Shown here one piece after another: positions 46,281 through 57,713 of a stretch of DNA of 64,000 nucleotides. This DNA comes from Trametes villosa (taxonomy: Eukaryota > Basidiomycota > Agaricomycetes > Polyporales > Polyporaceae). Position 1 is the first letter of the stretch. The number at the start of each line of letters is the position of its first letter. The translations under genes and the position numbers were made by a program. Below the pieces are notes generated by a model that made no database searches, was not told the DNA's origin, and worked only from the letters and a program-made list of their open reading frames with translations. The stretch spans positions 2,976,001 to 3,040,000 of the forward strand of contig PUDQ02000010.1 of the NCBI GenBank assembly GCA_002964805.2, in the 5' to 3' direction.

Positions 46281-48482
46281 ATGGCACAGTGCGATGCTGT
46301 CCCTCCCTCGCCATGCGCAACCATGGTCTGCGACTCGGACATTGTTCTTGATAGTCTCGACGACGACGAAGCGTTCGAAATACCTCTTACCATCTCAGAC
46401 GATGAGTTAGACGGCGTCGTATCGACCCCGCACCAGGCCACCCACAGGTTCAGCTCGGAACACTACGATGCCTTGTCAGCAGATGACATCGCAGCGACAA
46501 GGCAGGTCGATGACGAAGCCACAGAGGACGATGTCGGGTACGTTGTTGCAGCCCATTTTGCCGCGGACTTCAATTTCACGGTCAAACAGAGACGAGGCTC
46601 TGACCTCCCTGGAAGACCTAGTTCTCTCGTTTTTGACGCAGCTAGCGGACGCACTCCCGAACGCATACAGCCAACCCTCCGACACGAAGAAAGTGGGCGG
46701 TAAGAGGGTAGTGGTCCAACTGGTTGACAGGAGGAAGGATCATACTGAAGGGTAAGTATATGCGCTCATCCATGCCAAGAACAGAGCTCCTCATAACAGT
46801 ATGTACAGGAACGCGGCACCCATGCGATCTATCGCTATGCCACAACGGTCAAGGGGTCCGAGCGCGCGTCCATTCGGTTCGATGCGCTCTTCTTCTCTTC
46901 CCTCGTTATATATATGCTGAGTTTGGATAGCGCAACTGTTCAAGACAGTTGATCTCATGCACGAAGCACTGATAGACAATGTTCCCACCACTAAACGGTC
47001 TGGGCCATTTGAGCCTACGGCCAAGCGTCCTCTGACACGACACGGGATACAGAGACATGTTCTATAAGGACGTCAGCCTGTTTGGTGCGCAGTCCACGGT
47101 GGATCGAGTAGGTTTTTCAATCGCACTGATCCTAGACAAACCACAAACATTGACATTTGCCCTGCTCGAAGCTCGTCGACGACCTCGCGGCAACTCTCCA
47201 TTTGCGCCGCTCCGACTTGAGCGTGGTATGCCATTTCGCACTCATTTGTGCACTGCGTTTGATCGTAAACGATATCCCCAACAGCGCGCATCCGCCAAGG
47301 GCCTAATCTGCGGGTCAGGGCTGAAGATACATCTGCAAAGCGGCGAGACGGTGGAGCTGAGCGATAGCGAGGCGGGTTTCTACTCCTGACTTGAGGGCAG
47401 TGGAAACTCACTAAGAATGTTTAGCCGGCCCTGATACCGCATTCCGAGGATATACACCGGTTCGAAGTCGACGAGGGGCTAGCGTGGGTTCTTGTGGTCG
47501 AGAAAGAGGTGCGCATATAGCTACCTCACCGTCTACTGCAACTGCTGTATGGTCCGTAGGCGGTGTTTCAGACCCTTTGTACGGTCAAGCTCGGCACTCA
47601 CCACCTCCTGGGGAAAGGGCTTGTGATCACTGTATGACCCTTGGCTCGCCTTTCTGTCACTTGTTTGACGCGTTTTCGACAGGGAAAAGGTTATCCGGAC
47701 GTCGCGACCCGGCAGCTCGTGAATGTTCTCTCGGCGAATCTTTCTCCACAGTAACCACCTCCCCTGACGCAGCGTTCTTCACACTCACCGTAAACTTTAA
47801 GCATCCCTATCCTCGGTCTCGTGGACGGCGACGCGTACGGCATCGACATCCTGTCCGTGTACAAGTACGGCAGCACCAGCATGCAGCACGAGAAGGATCA
47901 GCTCGCTGCAGCGCGGATCCAATGGCTGGGCCTCTGGGCCAGCGAGCTCGCCGCGTATGGACGCTCCCATCCGTGTTCTTCCGATGCGCGCAGGACTGAC
48001 CCGAGTCCGTGAACGTCTCGGCAGGCTGGGGATACCGAAGGACGCACTCATACCGATCACGAAGCACGACGAGAAGAAGGTGCGTCTTAATGAATTTGGG
48101 GGCTTCCACCACGGACGTCGGGCTTCTTTCTATTTCAACGCTGACTTCGGCCTAGGCTCGTTCGCTGCTCAAGCGGCATGGTATACCTTCGGAATGGCGG
48201 TGAGTCGCTTTTGCCCATACTTCCCCTTCTACCACTACAACACTTTCGCGCCAAACCATCCACAGGAGGGAGCTACAGTACATGCTGTTCACGCGCCGCA
48301 AGGCCGAGATAGAAGTTCTCAGTTCTGTCAGGTCCACCACGACCGCGGATGGCGCCGCGGATCTTGCGCTAAACAAGCATGCGCACTCCGGAGAACCCAG
48401 CAGAACCGGGATCCCTCTCCTCCGCTACCTGGTCGCGAAGATATCGGCGGCATGCGTCGAAGCGCGCTCTATGGATCCGTAG
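46281..48482 (+). CDS. spo11: Spo11, meiotic double-strand-break protein (Topo VIA-like), 486 aa
   Basis: Fourteen exons: 46281..46537, 46590..46751, 46809..46876, 46931..46997, 47053..47107, 47172..47225, 47285..47371, 47425..47508, 47560..47631, 47683..47750, 47802..47972, 48025..48079, 48156..48199, 48266..48482. The protein follows Spo11 step by step: SARPFAQLFKTVDLMHEAL, PTTKRDMFYKD with catalytic Tyr189, LVDDLAATLHLRRSDLSV, AKGLICGSGL, and a Toprim domain with VVEKE (Glu276) and LVDGDAYGID (Asp333, Asp335) that binds Mg. It ends with IPKDALIPITKHDEKK and WRRELQYMLFTRRKAEIE. Spo11 cuts DNA in meiosis I by a tyrosyl transesterification, starting recombination. The N-terminal 85 residues are acidic and not conserved. 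Intron 47372-47424 appears to begin GC instead of GT. Confidence 0.93.
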
Positions 48483-48779
48483 TAGGAGCGGGTTTCGCGT
48501 GTGGTGGGCGCCGATACTAGTGGAGGCATCTACTCCTGATCCACTGCATTCAATATGGAGGTACGCAACCACGCTCCGACCGCGTTGTCTGCATGTGGCT
48601 CACTCTGCATACAGATGAGCTAGCCATCATTGTAATCACAACGTCAAGCTGTTGATACCATACAGATCGACGTTGATGGGGTATACACATGCTGTCCCGA
48701 CGACTGTACAGTCCATTCAAACACTGTCCGCCCGAATACGATCGCCTCCACTCCATCCACCAAGCCCCGCACCATCCGC

Positions 48780-49878
48780 TCACAGCAGCTCTTCCCTGTC
48801 CCGATACACCGGCGGCGGGTCCTCCGGCACAGCCGAGCCCTCGCCAATCCTGCTCTCCCGGTCGCGCGCCTCCTCCTGCTCCTTGTGATGGTGCGCCTCG
48901 AGCGCCTTCTGGTACCCCGCCATCTCCTCGTGTAGGCTCGAGGAGGCCGTGAGGCGCGAGCTCTGCGAGGTTTGCGTGGTCCCACGCGAGAGCAGCGGGG
49001 CGGCGCTGTCGTCGTGCGTCCATGCGGACGGCGCGGCAGAGTACGAGCGGGCGTGCGTACCAGTGTGCGAAGTACTAGGCGATGCGGTCGAGTAGAGCGA
49101 TGCGTAGCGTGATACAGCGGAGATTGGGGACATGATGTCGTCGTCGTCGTCGTGCGGCGGCGGGGCTGGCGGCGTGTCCTGCTCGTAGGGGTTTGGGAGC
49201 ACGATGGACTCGGTCGACGCTGCCACTTGCGGGGGCACGTTGCGGAGCTCGCGCATCTCGGGCTCCCGGCGTCCCCCCGTGTCCGAGAGTAATACAGCAC
49301 CGGGGAGTGCGCCTGCGGGGGGTTGTGCGACCGTTGATTGAGGCCCGAGCGCAGGAGGGGGGGCGCCATTCGACCGGGGGGCGGTGCGCTCTTTCGTAGG
49401 AGGTATTGGAGCGGCTGCTGCCGCTGCAAGGTTGATCGGTGGCTGGGACCGCGACCGCCTCCTGCGGGTGCACCAGCAAGCGAGAAGGATGAGGAGGAGA
49501 AGCAGTAGCACTATCTGCTGTGAGCAGGCCACAGTAGGATTCAACAGAGTATCACTCACAGACGCCGATCACAATCCCAGCAACAGCTCCTTTGCTCACG
49601 CCGTGTTGTCCACCCGAGCCGATAGTTGCGCTATGGCCCGCGCGATGGTGGCTGCCACTGCTGTTGTCGTCGTCATCATCGTCGTCACTGTCGCTGTCGC
49701 TATCATCGTCGTCGTCGCTGAAGGGGAAGGGAGTCAACGAGGGTAAACTTCGCGAATAATCGTTTAGGTCTTACCGGACTTGATTGGGTGCTCGGCGGCG
49801 CGTGGGCGCAGCTCGTCCCTTGAGGAGAAACGCCCAGAGCAGGACCAGGACATACCACAACGGGAGACGTAACTGCAT
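48780..49878 (-). CDS. Single-pass membrane protein with PPxY motif, 331 aa
   Basis: Exons are complement(48780..49517, 49564..49717, 49775..49878). Residues 1-25 are a signal peptide (MQLRLPLWYVLVLLWAFLL). The short outer part is an Asp/Ser run of about 20 residues, then GVSKGAVAGIVIG leads into one membrane helix (IVLLLLLLILLACW) closed by CTRRRRSR, which sets the long C-terminus in the cytosol. That tail is Ser/Pro-rich and ends in a charged helix (EEMAGYQKALEAHHHKEQEEARDRESR), a PPPVY motif and a terminal EELL. The plan is like the SKG6/AXL2-type membrane proteins of basidiomycetes. PPxY motifs recruit WW-domain ubiquitin ligases of the Rsp5 type, so it may be a membrane adaptor; that is an inference. 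Confidence 0.75.
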
Positions 49879-50355
49879 GAGAGTATCTGGCAAGCCGCAC
49901 GGGAGCGGCGCACCGTGCAAACCCACGGTATATACCACATTCTGGCTCGCATCGCCTCGCTGAGAAGCACGGTGGGGTACAGACTGATTCCATTCGGCCC
50001 GTCGGCTGGAGAAGAGCTAGTCGTGAGGACATAGAGAACATAGCCCGAGCTACCAATAGTAAGCCGGAAGGAGGGAGGCGTGCGACCGCACTATCGCCGC
50101 GGGAACATGCAGCGCGGACGCGTCGGTGGCACGGGGAGAACGCGCGACGCGTCGATCACGGGGTCTGGGGCCAGACGCGTCTCGTTGACTGAGCGGAGTC
50201 TGAAAGCGCGTCTGCCCGTCATAAGCGCTTGTGCCCGCGTCTCACTCTTCCTTCCTCTCCCCATCCCTCCCTCCCTCCCCCTCCGCCGTCCCCCACGTCC
50301 CCAGGCGTGTGCTGGTAACATCTCCAGGCGGCCAAACAGCCTAACACACCATACG
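49879..50355. promoter_or_regulatory. Divergent promoter, PPxY membrane gene / cdc6
   Basis: 477 bp between divergent ATGs. Several ACGCG-containing sites occur on either strand between 50113 and 50215 (for example at 50116, 50140, 50147 and 50176). ACGCG is the core of the MBF-type G1/S box, and cdc6 is a classic G1/S-regulated gene. The link is an inference from the motif. Confidence 0.45.
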
Positions 50356-52487
50356 ATGACCTCTTCGCGCGAAATGGGCGGGTCTGTCCTCGGAAAGAGG
50401 TCCCACCAGATCGCACAGGTTGAGACATCGGATCCATCGGTCGCGTGCGACCTGCAAAACATCCGTATCCTCCCCACGCCTGATTCCACGCCGAATCCAA
50501 AGCGTGCAAAGACCACGACGACCGTCCTCGACGGTGATCATAATAAGGAGAACATTCCTCCTTTCGTACTCCAAGCGATCAATGGCTCTCCCTCCACTTC
50601 GCGGGTCACCCGCTCCCTCCGGCGGACAAGTACGATGGTTGCAGGTTCCTCAACGCGCTCTCCGAGCAGTAAGTCGTCTTCATCGATTTTGTGAGCTGTG
50701 CTGACGTGGGCATTAGCGCCTCGGAGATATGCGTCAACCAGCGACCTCCGACAAGCGGCGACCGCAGCCGCTACTCCGGCCACCTCCCTCTCCCACCTCT
50801 CCTTGGCGACCCCACCGCCGACTCCTCCCACAAGCCTTCTTCCTATTCATGTTCGTGCTCGGGCATTGCTTCGACCTACCTGCAACGATACGCCGCAATT
50901 CGCGGGTCGTTCCTCAGAGAGGCAGAAGATCGAGTCCTTCCTCATCAGCTTCCTCGCGGAACACATCGATGCGGAGGCACCTTCGACGCTCTATGTTTCT
51001 GGATCACCCGGTACTGGCAAGACTGCGTTGGTCAACGCCGTCCTGGCCACCATGGAGACGAAACTTCAGGCGCAGGGGACTCGGGTCTTGTCGGTGAACT
51101 GTATGGCGCTTGCCGGCGTGGACGCGGTGTGGCAACGACTCGCGGATATTCTTGGGAGCACCTCTAAACCCGCTGGACGTGGCAGGAAGACGAAGGACAC
51201 TCCTAAACAGGTTGTCGAGAAGGCGTTGACTGCGTCGAAGCAGAAGTGGTATGTGGGCACGTCTTCCCTGTGCAATGTCTCCTAAAGTTATGTTACAGTG
51301 TTGTCGTCCTTGACGAGCTCGACCACATCGCTTCTTCCACGCAAGCTTTGGCACCGCTCTTCACGCTGGCGAACACCCATTCATCATGCCTGAGGCTGGT
51401 TGGCATCGCCAACACGCACACCCTGACCTCGTCGTCGTGCACAACCTTCTCTGTCCAGTCTATGGTTGGCGTCGAGACGCTGCACTTCTCGCCTTATACT
51501 CCGGAGCAGCTCCTGGACATCCTGAAGATACGGCTGTCTCAGCTGTCCGAAGGAGAGGACTCGAGTTGCGCGGAGCGTGCGAAGAAGTTTCTCCCTCAAC
51601 CTACCTTGACTCTCCTGTCGAAGAAGATTGCGGCTCAGACTGGCGACGTTCGTGTTGTCTTCGAAGTCTTGCGTGGGGCCATCGATCTCGCTGTCACCGG
51701 CGCTCCCTCGACAGACCCGCTTAACGTGCCAACGCCCCCCGTTACGCCGAGCCATATCCTGGCTGCTCTGAAGGCGTACTCTCCCGCAGGCAAGACCGCG
51801 CCTGCTCAGGCGGCTCCGTCCGCCCCTGCTATGCCGCGGAAATCCAGCGACAGCGAGACGGTTACCAAGGTTCGCGAGCTGGGGCTGCAGCAGCGTCTCG
51901 TTCTTCTCTCGATGCTGCTCGCCGTGAAGTCGGCCGAGGCCAATGTGTCCATCAGCGGGTCTACCTCCGGCCCGTCGTCACCTCGCTCTCCCATGAAGCG
52001 TTCGCAGTCAAGTGCCACCGTTTCGCCGTCGGCCACCAAGGCCAGCGGTTTCGAACTGGGGCAGCTCCACGCGTTCTACAGTGCCATCCTGGGCCGCGCG
52101 GAGAACGGCGTCTTCAACCCCGTGTCCCGCAGCGAGTTCGGAGACTTGGCGGGCGTGCTCGAGGTCGTTGGGCTCTTGACTATGTCATCGTCCGGCAGCC
52201 TTCCATCCACGCCGCGCAAGTCTGGCAAGAAGGCTTTCGGCCGCTCGGCGTCTTTCGCAGGTGGAAACCAGTCTGCGCAAGAGGTCCGGTTCGTGGAGGA
52301 CGTCCGCCTCGACGAAGTCGCGCGCGGCTTGGGTCTCGGGAATGAGGATTCCCCTGCTGACGCCCGCGAGGAAGAGGTTCGGGCCATCTACCAGCGCGAG
52401 CAGGCTCGCGTCGCTCGGGAGGCGAAGGTCCGTACCCAGTCCCGCCGCGTCGACGTCGTCGGCTTCGAGGAGTCCATGGAGGACTGA
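50356..52487 (+). CDS. cdc6: Cdc6 replication licensing AAA+ ATPase, 677 aa
   Basis: Exons are 50356..50668, 50717..51248 and 51299..52487. The first 150 residues are disordered and hold a PNPKRAK nuclear signal and Ser/Thr-Pro sites (PTPDSTP, TRSPS) suited to CDK control. The AAA+ core has Walker A GSPGTGKT at 200-207 and Walker B VVVLDELDH at about 283-291, then LVGIANTH as sensor 1 and GDVRVVFEVLRGAID as the sensor 2 region. The C-terminal winged helix spans RLVLLSMLLAVKS to GLGLG and is interrupted by a Ser/Pro-rich insert (SPRSPMKRS). Cdc6 loads the Mcm2-7 helicase on ORC at origins. The lack of a BAH domain excludes Orc1. The start is the only ATG that gives a closed exon 1. Confidence 0.92.
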
Positions 52488-53125
52488 GGTGGTGCGAGTT
52501 TCCTATCCGTCTATCGACCACGTCGTGTTTCGTTCAGTGCTTTTTCATTATTCCCTCTCATTATTCTCTTTCCCATGCACATATGCTCGCCAGACTGCCC
52601 CATGCTCGTTCCGTGCTCGCTCGTCTCATCCCAGTCTCAGTCTCATCCCCATCATTCCCCATCGTCTATGTGTCTCGCGTCCCGGCCCCCACATCGTTTT
52701 GTCCATATCCACTGTCTCATGATCACCATGTCGCGTACCCGGGACCCTCACCTCATGCGCATCGGTGCTCCGGATCCGGAATCAGGCCTCAGGTCCCGCA
52801 CGTACCAGTTACCAGTAGTTGTAGAACGTTCGCTCCCGCCTCCCGTTGTAGTATACCAGTAGTCACTAGTCCGTAGTCGTAGTTTTGTCACGCGCCGTCG
52901 CTTTGTACGCAGCAATACATCGAAGATATGTTTACACAGGACACCCATCGAGTCTCTGTCCAAGGATAAAGGGTGGTATATATATATACAGACCTACGGG
53001 AAGGAAAGGGATAAAGAAAAGTAAGGAAGGTGTGAGTGGAGGGGAGGTGCGGCGAGAGACAGGCATGGAAGGAGTGGTGGGCTCTCGATGGAACAAACCA
53101 ACGAACGTATGAGAGGACGTAGGGC
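52488..53125. other. 3' flanks of convergent cdc6 and sur2
   Basis: 638 bp between convergent stops. It is T/C-rich near cdc6 and includes a (TA)6 microsatellite at about 52977-52989 and a purine-rich A/G tract at about 52995-53050. No gene is supported. Confidence 0.5.
52977..52989. repeat. TA dinucleotide microsatellite
   Basis: About six TA units in an otherwise GC-rich spacer; too short to say more. Confidence 0.6.
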
Positions 53126-54228
53126 CTACTGGCTCTTGAGCTGCTTCTCTTGCTGCTTCTGCCGCCGCGCCTCGATGTCTTTGCGCGTCATGCGCGTGCC
53201 GAGGAGGACGTCCCAGTGCACGAAGAACGGCTGGGAGAAATTCGACTTGATGCCGATTGCCTGAAGAAACAACGCCTCAACCCTTGCCATATCCCCACTA
53301 TGCACGTCTGGCACATACCTGGTGGTGGATATCATGGTAATCCGCGTTGTTCCCGCTGAACCACTGCAGCGGGTCCCACGGCAGGCTGTACCCGCAGTGG
53401 TCGTCGACCGTCTTCAGCGTCGACACCCCAAACAGGAACATCGCCTCGCGCGTGCTCAGATTCCCGACCTTCTCCGCGACGAGCGCGCCGAGCGTGTCGA
53501 TGAGGAAGCCCTCGAGCGGGTGGTTGTAGAGCGCGCCGTACGCGTAGGGCACGTACAGCCGGTGGTGGTGTGAATGGAACTTGCGGTAGAGGTAGCTGTT
53601 CGTGTGCACGAGCCGGTGTAGGAAGTACTGCCAGGTGTCGATGATGAACCTGCACGTAGGATGAGTATCCAGGCGTAGGATAGCGCGATAGACGGGACGA
53701 GTAGACGTACGTTCCGAGGAGGAACTTGGCGGCGGGGATCGCCCACCAGTACAGCGTGTACAGCGCGTGCGCGCCCTTTTCCGCCAGGAGCTGCTCCCTA
53801 GCCTGCTCCCCAAGTACCATTTGTACCGCAGACGCGACGACAGGCGCTAGTTCGAGCATACCCGCGACATGGTCGACCTCGCTCCCAGTCGGCTTGACCT
53901 CGATCCACCACACCCCGAGCGCGGTCTGCACGGCATGCTGTAGGAGGACCGCCCAGACGACCTGCATGCGCGTGACGAGGTTGCGCTTCTGCACCTCCGC
54001 GCTGTCGTGGATGCGGTATTTGTCGAGCCAGCGCCAGCCGGAGACGTCGAAGATGTGGAAGAGGAGGGAGAGCGCCCAGTAGGCGACGACGGGGACGGCG
54101 AGCGCGAGGAAGTGGTCCGGGAGCCACTCGAGGAGGGCGGGGCGCGCTGCGTAGTAGAAGGGCGTGTGGGTTGAGAGGTAGTGGAGTTGGTCGGCGTCGA
54201 GGAACGCCGGCGCGCCGGTGGTGTTCAT
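53126..54228 (-). CDS. sur2: Sphinganine C4-hydroxylase, 327 aa
   Basis: Exons are complement(53126..53260, 53319..53649, 53711..54228). The protein is an integral ER-membrane fatty acid hydroxylase: membrane segments near 42-62 (ALAVPVVAYWALSLLF), 90-106 and 155-172, then the histidine boxes HRLVH at 184-188, HSHHH at 198-202 and HDIHH at 278-282 that hold the di-iron centre. Additional marks are SGWRWLDKYRIH, FIIDTWQYFLHR and KSNFSQPFFVHWD. This matches Sur2/Syr2, which hydroxylates dihydrosphingosine to phytosphingosine using O2. The C-terminus is Lys/Gln-rich (RRQKQQEKQLKSQ) without a clean KKXX signal. Length is typical. Confidence 0.93.
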
Positions 54229-54859
54229 GGTGTCGCGAGAGGTGTAGCGATATAGTGGCCCGAATGTTACGACTGCCCGCGGTCATTTATGCATCCCGCG
54301 AACGCTCTGACGAGCGTGGTGCCTTGCGCCGCAACATTGCATGCGTAGACACTGGTGACGCGGAAACTATCAGGGCACTGTGAGCTGGCGCGAGGAACAG
54401 GCGTTTCGACATTGCGGGGGCTCACCTCGTCAGACTCGGGGTTTTGTGAAGCAGACCACTTCGCGAATTCTTGACAGATCGCTAGGGTCAGTTCCCAAGT
54501 CGGCCTTCGCAAGCTTCTGTGTCCTCACGTCGTGTTTGAGCGATCTGGGCGGAGTTTCAGGGCACGCCCTCTTGCCTCTAGTGCTGTGCTCGCAACGTTA
54601 GTTTTGAGCCAAGGCGATGCGCAGTCTCTATGTGCATGCGAAGTTGTTCACGGAAGCCCTCTTCGTAGACGCACTGGCGGTAGACCGGGGAGTTCTGGAA
54701 TGCCACCGAGCGCCGATCCTGACAAACGAGCGAAGCCGGCGCGAGCTGTTGTGATAGACTTCATGATGCGCTGACAACCCCTGCCGGTCCCGTAGTGCTG
54801 AAACTTGTGAGAGACATCCCAACTTCGCAATAGCAACAGAGATCGCCACCGAAATTCAA
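54229..54859. other. Promoter of sur2 and spacer
   Basis: 630 bp with no supported gene. Its right border is the end of the duplicated gamma-tubulin-complex fragment. Confidence 0.4.
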
Positions 54860-55195
54860 ACATCGTACAACATAGCTCATCTCGACCAGGCTGGCTCGTT
54901 CTTAGTCCACCAGTTCGAGATGTTAAGCCTGAGCAGGTGCTGGTGCAGGTTCACGGTCGTGCCCGAAACGTGCTTGTGGCCCTGCATAATGTGCAGCGGG
55001 ATCTCGCTCAGGTGCACCAGCCCCGAGCTGTCCGCCTCTTGCTCAGCGAAGAGCGCCCTGTGCACCTTCACCTGCGTAGTATCGCTCTCCACATTAGCCC
55101 CAGCCTCCCACAGTACCGCGTCGCAACGCAGGGATGGGAAGCAGACAGTACTCACAAATATAGCCATCTTAACGCGTACTTGCAGTGGGCGCGCA
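54860..55195 (-). pseudogene. Duplicated 3' end of the gamma-tubulin complex gene
   Basis: Positions 54877-55167 on the minus strand match the 3' end of the gene at 57714-61381: EADSSGLV.LSEIPLH.MQGHK.VSGTT.NLHQ.LLRLN.S.WWTK is shared, and the stop lies in the same area. The match also covers the last intron, which is kept as genomic sequence with GTGAGT and CAG ends, and a few bases past the stop (ATGAGCTATG.TGTAC). It is therefore a DNA-level duplicate, not a retrocopy. The fragment lacks more than 900 residues upstream and has a one-codon insertion (VHLSE against VLSE). The frame is still open, so it could be young, but without a promoter or start it is unlikely to make protein. Confidence 0.85.
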
Positions 55196-55518
55196 GATGA
55201 ACTCGGCGGGACTTAGCGGATGCCCTACGTGGACACGCGGACCTTGAAATTGGTAAGCTCGAGCCTCGCAGGCAGCGTCAATCCGCGTTAACGCCTCGAC
55301 CTTGCTAGTGGACTTACCCCATCGATCGCTTCTAGTACATATCGTCACCCGTACGTCCTCAAGGCCTCACAGCTCGTCACTGCCCCACAGCTCGTCCCTG
55401 TTGTGTTGAGTCGAAACGTGATCCCATCCGAGTCGTATGTCTCCTTTACTAATCATTTCTCTCCGTCCGTACCCTGAACTGACGCGGTAGCCATGCTCCA
55501 GCGCCGCGTCCATCCTCG
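55196..55518. other. Promoter of the F-box-like gene
   Basis: About 320 bp, no other feature recognised. CTCGTCACTGCCCCACAG / CTCGTCCCTG at about 55370-55402 is a small imperfect tandem repeat. Confidence 0.35.
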
Positions 55519-56870
55519 ATGGAGCACTGCCGCTTCAAGTTACCTATCGAGTTATGCGAGGCCATCATGAACGCGCTCCTTGTCGATGGGCCCCAACAAT
55601 CGCCCTACCGCATGCGAGAGCGCAAGCTTCCAAGGCAAAGGACACTATGCGCCTGCGCTCTCACTTGTCGCGCATGGCGAGACTGGGCTCAACGGCTCCT
55701 CTGGGTCGCTCCGATTCTTGGATCGCAAGCACAGCTCGACAAGTACCCCTCGGTTGCTCACGCTGTTCCCAGATGGCGCACGGCCGCGATCTATATCCAT
55801 GCACCGTATGCCAGTGAGCGGTTACGGTCCACCCCATCCGGATCCTATCCATATGAAGGAAAGGTTAACTTATCAAGGGCAACCGAGCTCTTTCTTCTTC
55901 CCTTCCCAAATCTCCGAATCTTCGAGTGTTACGCAGTGCGGTTCGATGTCGGCATCAGCAGCTGGACCCTGCGCTCGGGACTGCCTTTCTTTGCGAGCGT
56001 GACTACGCTGCGTATCGATTCTTGTTATTTCGCTTCCTTGAGATCCATGCTCGACGTTGTATGGGCCTTCCCGGACCTCTGTTCGTTGGCAATCTCTGAA
56101 GGTTATATTCAACACATTGTCACTGCCCCGGAAACGACGCGCGCGACTGCGGCCTGCGGACACGTCCGCGGATGTCGAAAACTCACTTCGCTCGACCTAG
56201 ATGTAATAGTATGTGGTCTGAGCATCTTGTTCCCTAAACGAGATCACTGATTATCTCTCACCCAGTTCGTAGCTTTCGACATACAAGCGTCGATCTCAGG
56301 GAATATCTTTGGTCAGGCCATCACGGACTTGCATTTCACCATCTCCCGTACGGGTGAGTGTTTTAGTGGCTGTCTACAGCACATCCGGCGTCTTGTCTAC
56401 AACACATTGCTTCAGGCGATCTCAGCGACTTCCTTCACGACTCCTTACCTGCACTACGCTCAATACTTGTGCGGTACATGGCCTACGACGCTGAGGACGC
56501 ACAGGAGGGGGAGGTGGTCCAAAACGCCGCGGCCCAGTCGGGGTCCTGGCTCGATGCAATTGCTGCAAGTCGGACACAAAACCATACGCTCCAAACTGTC
56601 ACACTCGAACGAGCTCACAATGCGGATGATACGAGCTGCTGCGCGGAGCTTGTAGGAACGGCCGAAGAGGGGGGCAACCGCCGGGAGCAGCTGCAAGGCC
56701 TCCTGTCCGGACTGGAGGCACTGACGATCCGCTTGGATGCGTGCGACGACCCGGGTAGATGCGCGGCCTACATGCACACGATCTTGCACAGAGCGCGGGG
56801 GAAGCTTCACTTCATTTATCGTGGACACCCCGAAGACACCTGGAAGGAATACATACCTCCGCGTGGGTAG
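55519..56870 (+). CDS. F-box-like protein, 410 aa
   Basis: Exons are 55519..56208, 56266..56353 and 56416..56870. Residues 6-60 form an F-box of the mushroom type: FKLPIELCEAIMNALL, then LCACALTCRAWRDWAQRLLW. The remainder has the irregular leucine-rich pattern common in these proteins (LFLLPFPNLRIFEC, VTTLRIDSCYF, LDVVWAFPDLCSLAIS, CRKLTSLDLDV, ALRSILVRYM). F-box proteins dock substrates to SCF ubiquitin ligases through Skp1. The family is greatly expanded in Agaricomycetes and this member's target is unknown. Its 3' end converges with the gamma-tubulin complex gene. The start is the ATG giving the standard short lead before the F-box. Confidence 0.8.
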
Positions 56871-57713
56871 TCATTTTCTCTCTACTAGGAAACGCGCTTC
56901 ATTCATCATGTAACCGCAGCGGCGCAACAAGAGGGAAAACAGTAATGAAGCGTACCCCGTCCCAGGTAGACGTAGGCTCTGCGCGAAGCACCATCGCTCT
57001 CGGTACTCTAGTCTTTCTTTGCGAAGCCGATCATCTTTTGCGCCCGGATCGCAGCCGTATCGCAACAAACCGAGCGAGAGAAACTGGCTTCCCTCCGCGT
57101 CGCAAAACCCATAAGACTGATACCCCCCCCCGCCTTGCCGTACATCCTCTCCTCATCTCATGCTACGATCATGTTCACTACCGTCTTCGCGACCTGCGTA
57201 CTTGCCTTCCTGAGCTCTTTCTGGCATGCTTGTTTTGATATCTCTTCTAGCCTCGTATGTTTCCGGTACCACCATTCTCTCTCCAACATATGCACACTGA
57301 TAGCCCTTCCGCACATCACCGGATACATCCTTCTCATTTTCCCCCATTTTAGCTTTCAAGGTGGCTACTGATGATACACATTTTTCGCAAGCCCCAGCTA
57401 CGATCTCACCCTTCCTCGACCCGACTTCGATCTGGACTCTTTTCATTGTGCCCCTCAATGACTCTATGAATGCCCGCTTCTTCATGTTCCGAATTGCTCG
57501 TGCCCGCTGTCTCAACGCCTGGCTGCTTTCTGACTCCTCATGGCGCATGTCTGCCAGGTATCATGCACGGAGGGCATGACATCTTGTACTCGCGGAAGAT
57601 CGTCATCAACCACACGCCGTTGTCCATCTACCAAGGCGTACGCAGAGCTGAACGCGCACCTGGCGCCCACATATATCGGCACAGAACATCCCAGCATAGT
57701 ACAGCATAGCTCA
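56871..57713. other. 3' flanks of convergent F-box-like and gamma-tubulin complex genes
   Basis: 843 bp between convergent stops. A C9-10 homopolymer lies near 57125. A stop-poor T/C-rich stretch at 57150-57560 leaves short open frames on both strands, none with a domain. Confidence 0.45.

Noticed and set aside
54877..55167. The gamma-tubulin fragment as a gene of its own
   Set aside because: The only open frame reads through the old intron, has no promoter or upstream domain, and matches only the last part of the intact gene.
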